NCBI GenBank assembly: GCA_958439155.1
Contig: CAUBUJ010000075.1
Location: 1 to 7,867, forward strand
Direction: 5' to 3'
DNA: 7,867 nt
Source of the DNA: an uncultured Veillonellaceae bacterium
GTDB taxonomy: Bacteria > Bacillota > Negativicutes > Veillonellales > Dialisteraceae
Made by a program: the position numbers and the translations under genes. Under the pieces are notes generated by a model. The model was not told the origin of the DNA, did no database searches, and worked only from the letters and a program-made list of their open reading frames with translations. Below, one piece after another: positions 5,270-7,867 of this stretch (position 1 is its first letter; each line of letters opens with the position of its first letter).

Positions 5270-6406
5270 ATGGATATCAAAACAATTTGCGTACACGGCG
5301 GAGATTTCAAGAAGGACCAGACCGGAGCCATTTCCGTACCGATTTACCAGAGCGCCACATTCGGCCATCCCGAGCTTGGAGAAAGCACAGGCTATGATTA
5401 CGCCCGGGTGCAGAATCCGACCCGGGACTATCTCGAGCGGGCGGTAGCAGGCCTTGAGCACGGCGCGGACTGTATGGCTTTCTCTTCCGGCATGGCGGCG
5501 ATCGCTCTCATGATGGAGCTCTTCCGTCCCGGCGATGAAATCATTTCTTCCGACGATCTCTACGGCGGCTCGATCCGCCTTTTTCGGGAAGTGAACGAAA
5601 AGAACGGCATCCATTTCCATTTCGTCAATACGTCCCACCTGGAAGAAGCGGAAAAGGTGTGGAACCCGAAAGTAAAGGCTCTCTACATTGAAACGCCGAC
5701 CAATCCGATGATGCAGATCACCGATATCCAGAAGGCTGCCGAGCTCGCTCACAGCCACGGCGCCATCCTCATCGCGGACAATACTTTCATGAGTCCCTAT
5801 CTGTGCAACCCCATCGACCTCGGGGCAGACCTGGTGGTACACAGCGGCACCAAGTACATCGCCGGCCACAATGATACCCTTGCAGGCTTCCTCGTACCGG
5901 CTCACAAAGACCTGGCGGAAAAGCTCCGCTTCCTCTACAAGACCATCGGCTCCTGCCTGGCCCCATTCGACAGCTGGCTCGTCCTCCGCGGCGCGAAGAC
6001 CCTGGCGGTGCGCATGGAAGCGCAGCAGAAGAACGCAGACATCCTCGCCCGGTGGCTCTCCACCCAGCCGAAGGTGACAAAAGTCCTCTACCCGGGCCTG
6101 CCCGGATTTGCCGGCGCGGACATTCATTTCGCCCAGTCCCGCGGAGCCGGCGCGATGCTCTCTTTCTACACCGACACCCATGAAACCGCGCTCAAGGTAC
6201 TGAAATCGGTACAGCTCATCCGCTTCGCTGAAAGTCTGGGCGGCACGGAAAGTCTCATTACCTACCCGGCGACCCAGACCCACTGCGACCTCACTGAAGA
6301 GGAACGGAATGAACGGGGCATCACAAACTGTCTCCTCCGTCTCTCGGTGGGTCTCGAAGGGGCAGAAGACCTCATGGCCGATCTTGATCAGGCATTGAAC
6401 GGCTGA
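5270..6406 (+). CDS. Cystathionine gamma-synthase-like PLP enzyme (MetI/MetB/MetC family)
   Basis: A 378-residue PLP enzyme of the Cys/Met metabolism family, with the usual length of cystathionine gamma-synthases and lyases. It shows Tyr44-Ala-Arg46 (phosphate binding from the partner subunit), Gly-Met in the SSGMAAI stretch (72-78), Tyr98-Gly-Gly, Asp170 in IADNTFMSPY, Schiff-base Lys195 in HSGTKYIAGH, and the family C-terminal signature ESLGGTESLITYPATQTH (321-338). The TYPATQTH wording and LLRLSVGLE end resemble Bacillus MetI, favouring cystathionine gamma-synthase/O-acetylhomoserine thiolyase. A beta- or gamma-lyase role cannot be excluded by sequence alone, but a beta-lyase of a different fold follows, which supports the synthase. 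The start lies 23 bases after the Met T-box terminator with an AAGGGG ribosome site. It is expected to be induced by methionine starvation and to work in the cytosol with the next gene. Confidence 0.93.
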   Translation: MDIKTICVHGGDFKKDQTGAISVPIYQSATFGHPELGESTGYDYARVQNPTRDYLERAVAGLEHGADCMAFSSGMAAIALMMELFRPGDEIISSDDLYGGSIRLFREVNEKNGIHFHFVNTSHLEEAEKVWNPKVKALYIETPTNPMMQITDIQKAAELAHSHGAILIADNTFMSPYLCNPIDLGADLVVHSGTKYIAGHNDTLAGFLVPAHKDLAEKLRFLYKTIGSCLAPFDSWLVLRGAKTLAVRMEAQQKNADILARWLSTQPKVTKVLYPGLPGFAGADIHFAQSRGAGAMLSFYTDTHETALKVLKSVQLIRFAESLGGTESLITYPATQTHCDLTEEERNERGITNCLLRLSVGLEGAEDLMADLDQALNG

Positions 6407-6430
6407 TCTATCGTCCATTTCAAAAAAGAC

Positions 6431-6467
6431 GGATGTCTGTCCTGGAAAGAATCAGGATACATCATCC
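6431..6467 (+). other. Intergenic hairpin between the two transsulfuration genes
   Basis: GGATGTCTGTCCTG (6431-6444) can pair imperfectly with CAGGATACATCATCC (6453-6467) around GAAAGAAT. No T-run follows, so it is not an intrinsic terminator. It may be an mRNA processing or stability element in the 99-base gap. The ribosome site AAGGGG of the next gene lies beyond it. Confidence 0.4.
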
Positions 6468-6505
6468 ATTCCTGCATCATTCAATCAAAGAAAGAAGGGG
6501 TTCCC

Positions 6506-7678
6506 ATGTTTGATTTTGATACCGTGGTTGACCGCAGAAACACCCAGTGCCTCAAGTACGATTTCGCTGTAGAAAGAGGAAAGCCTGCGGACGTCCTCCC
6601 TTTCTGGGTGGCTGATATGGATTTCAAAGTGGCGCCGTGCATCACCGACGCCCTCGAAAAAGAAGTGCGCCACGGCATTTTCGGTTATTCCGAAGCGAAG
6701 AAACCTTACTTTGACGCGCTCCACCACTGGTTCCATACCTATTTCGGCTGGGACGTGAAGGAAGAATGGCTCATCAAAACGCCCGGCGTGGTGCCCGCCA
6801 TCAATGTAGCCATCCATGCTCTCACAAAACCTGGCGACGCTGTCCTCATCCAATCGCCGGTATACTATCCCTTCGCCGCGTCCATCCGGAACAATGGCCG
6901 GCGCATCGTGGACTGTCCCCTCGTGTGGAAAGACGGGAAGTACGTCATGGGGGACCTGGCGGAAATGGAACAGAAAATTGTCGAAAACAATGTAAAAATC
7001 GCCCTTTTCTGCTCCCCCCAGAACCCGACCGGCCGGGTCTGGACAAAAGAGGAAATCACCGCCTTCAGCAGGATCTGCCGGAAACACCATGTGATCGTCG
7101 TAGCCGATGAAATCCACTGCGACTTCACCTATCCCGGCCACATCCACACCGCCTTCGGCACCATCGGCGAAGAAGACGCCATGAACGCTGTCATCTGCAC
7201 CGCGCCGAGCAAGACTTTCAACATCGCCGGCCTGCAGAATTCCAATATCTGGATCCCCAATCCCCGGATCCGCCGCGCCTTCCACCACGGCCTGGACTGC
7301 TTCGGCTACGACCAGCTCAACGTGATGGGCCTCGTCGCCGCCCAGGCTGCCTATGAAGGAGGCCGGGAATGGCTCGATGAGCTGAAAGCGTACATTCTGG
7401 GCAATCTCAATTACCTCCGGGACTATCTGAAAGCCAATCTCCCCAAGATCCATCTGGTCGAGCCGGAAGGAACCTACCTGGTCCTCCTCAACTGCCGCGC
7501 CTATGGCCTCACGGACAAAGAACTGGAACAGCGCCTCCTCTATGACGCCCATCTCTGGGTCGACATGGGTTACATCTTCGGTCCTGAAGGAAGCGGTACC
7601 TTCCGCCTGAACCTGGCCTGCCCGAGAGCGACCCTTGCCAAAGGGCTGGACCAGCTCCGCCAGGCTTTTGAGAAATAG
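6506..7678 (+). CDS. patB: PatB/MalY-type cystathionine beta-lyase (PLP C-S lyase)
   Basis: A 390-residue fold-type I aminotransferase-like PLP enzyme, of the usual length for PatB/MalY C-S lyases. It cleaves cystathionine to homocysteine, pyruvate and ammonia, and relatives also degrade cysteine to sulfide. Visible are the N-terminal LPFWVADMDF (31-40), diagnostic of the MalY/PatB group, Tyr121 near the ring in SPVYYPF, Asn173 in SPQNPTGR, Asp201 in VADEIHCDF, Schiff-base Lys236 in APSKTFNIAG, and Arg367 in FRLNLACP for the substrate carboxylate. The start has AAGGGG about five bases upstream of ATG. It lies 99 bases after the cystathionine gamma-synthase-like gene with no promoter or terminator seen between, so it should share the Met T-box control. 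Together they form the cysteine-to-homocysteine transsulfuration route. A MalY-like regulatory side role is possible but unsupported here. Confidence 0.94.
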   Translation: MFDFDTVVDRRNTQCLKYDFAVERGKPADVLPFWVADMDFKVAPCITDALEKEVRHGIFGYSEAKKPYFDALHHWFHTYFGWDVKEEWLIKTPGVVPAINVAIHALTKPGDAVLIQSPVYYPFAASIRNNGRRIVDCPLVWKDGKYVMGDLAEMEQKIVENNVKIALFCSPQNPTGRVWTKEEITAFSRICRKHHVIVVADEIHCDFTYPGHIHTAFGTIGEEDAMNAVICTAPSKTFNIAGLQNSNIWIPNPRIRRAFHHGLDCFGYDQLNVMGLVAAQAAYEGGREWLDELKAYILGNLNYLRDYLKANLPKIHLVEPEGTYLVLLNCRAYGLTDKELEQRLLYDAHLWVDMGYIFGPEGSGTFRLNLACPRATLAKGLDQLRQAFEK

Positions 7679-7697
7679 CTTTTAGCTTTTAGCTCCT
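7678..7697. repeat. Heptanucleotide tandem repeat after patB
   Basis: Three period-seven units, TAGCTTT, TAGCTTT and TAGCTCC, begin within the patB stop codon. They have the same period as the heptamer runs at 3291 and 3976 but a different unit. Confidence 0.5.
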
Positions 7698-7709
7698 GAA
7701 TGATAGCAG

Positions 7710-7740
7710 ATCGCCGCCTGACAATGGGCGGCGATTTTTT
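7710..7740 (+). terminator. Intrinsic terminator of the Met T-box operon
   Basis: ATCGCCGCC (7710-7718) pairs perfectly with GGCGGCGAT (7727-7735) around TGACAATG, followed by a T-run (TTTTTATT). The stem is a copy of the palindromic repeat also present at 2607, 2673 and 3937, here serving as the operon terminator 32 bases after the stop. Confidence 0.92.
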
Positions 7741-7767
7741 ATTGGGGAAATCGGCGCGGGAGCTGCT

Positions 7768-7867
7768 GGGCTGCGTACGGGCGGGATGGCGCAAGTGCGT
7801 CATGGCAGCGGAGCCCGCGGTCTGAGGTCTAAGGCAGGTGGTGCGTCATTCGTGCAGGCAGTCTGAA
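7768..7867. repeat. Second copy of the dispersed repeat family, running off the right edge
   Basis: Bases 7768-7827 match the complement of 3849-3908 at 57 of 60 positions. The last 28 bases (7840-7867) match 3270-3297 directly at 25 of 28, including GCAGTCTGAA where the heptamer array begins. The order of parts suggests a further whole palindromic element starts here. No gene is seen from 7741 to the edge. Confidence 0.75.

Overview
The window looks like chromosomal DNA from a Gram-positive-type anaerobe of the Bacillota, roughly 55% G+C. The palindromic intergenic repeats and the T-box-controlled sulfur genes suggest a Negativicutes/Veillonellales member (Dialister- or Megasphaera-like). 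That placement rests on recall of similar repeats and gene sets and is tentative. It is a sulfur amino acid locus of five well-supported protein genes, one small candidate gene, two T-box riboswitches on opposite strands, and an unusual amount of repetitive non-coding DNA.

Left part (minus strand, read from 3225 down to 57): a strong promoter (3225-3197) drives a T-box leader whose specifier triplet aligns as UGC (Cys), ending in an intrinsic terminator (2950-2919). Then come a 40-codon reading frame with a good ribosome site (2878-2756), a stretch with two palindromic repeats, metY (O-acetylhomoserine sulfhydrylase, 2527-1217), and a URO-D superfamily protein that carries the zinc-thiolate ligands of corrinoid/thiol methyltransferases rather than looking like HemE (1136-126). 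A terminator-like hairpin lies at the left edge.

Middle (3240-4042): no convincing gene. It holds a large imperfect palindrome with nested inverted repeats, heptanucleotide tandem repeats and a 24-base direct repeat, and ends in the terminator of the next gene. An alpha/beta hydrolase of the cinnamoyl/feruloyl-esterase-like type follows on the minus strand (4816-4043).

Right part (plus strand): a promoter at 4961-4990 drives a second T-box leader, with an AUG (Met) specifier and a UGGU bulge suited to tRNA-Met. It is followed by a cystathionine gamma-synthase-like enzyme (5270-6406) and a PatB/MalY-type cystathionine beta-lyase (6506-7678), then a strong terminator (7710-7740). From 7768 to the right edge begins another copy of the repeat family seen at 3270-3908.

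Working model (inference): O-acetylhomoserine is turned into homocysteine by two routes under different tRNA sensors. Direct sulfhydrylation by MetY is placed under tRNA-Cys, and transsulfuration from cysteine via cystathionine (CGS then CBL) under tRNA-Met. The most notable items are the Cys T-box with a degenerate tRNA-acceptor-binding bulge, the small Cys-containing frame directly beneath it, the methyltransferase-like URO-D protein joined to metY, and the dispersed palindromic repeat family.
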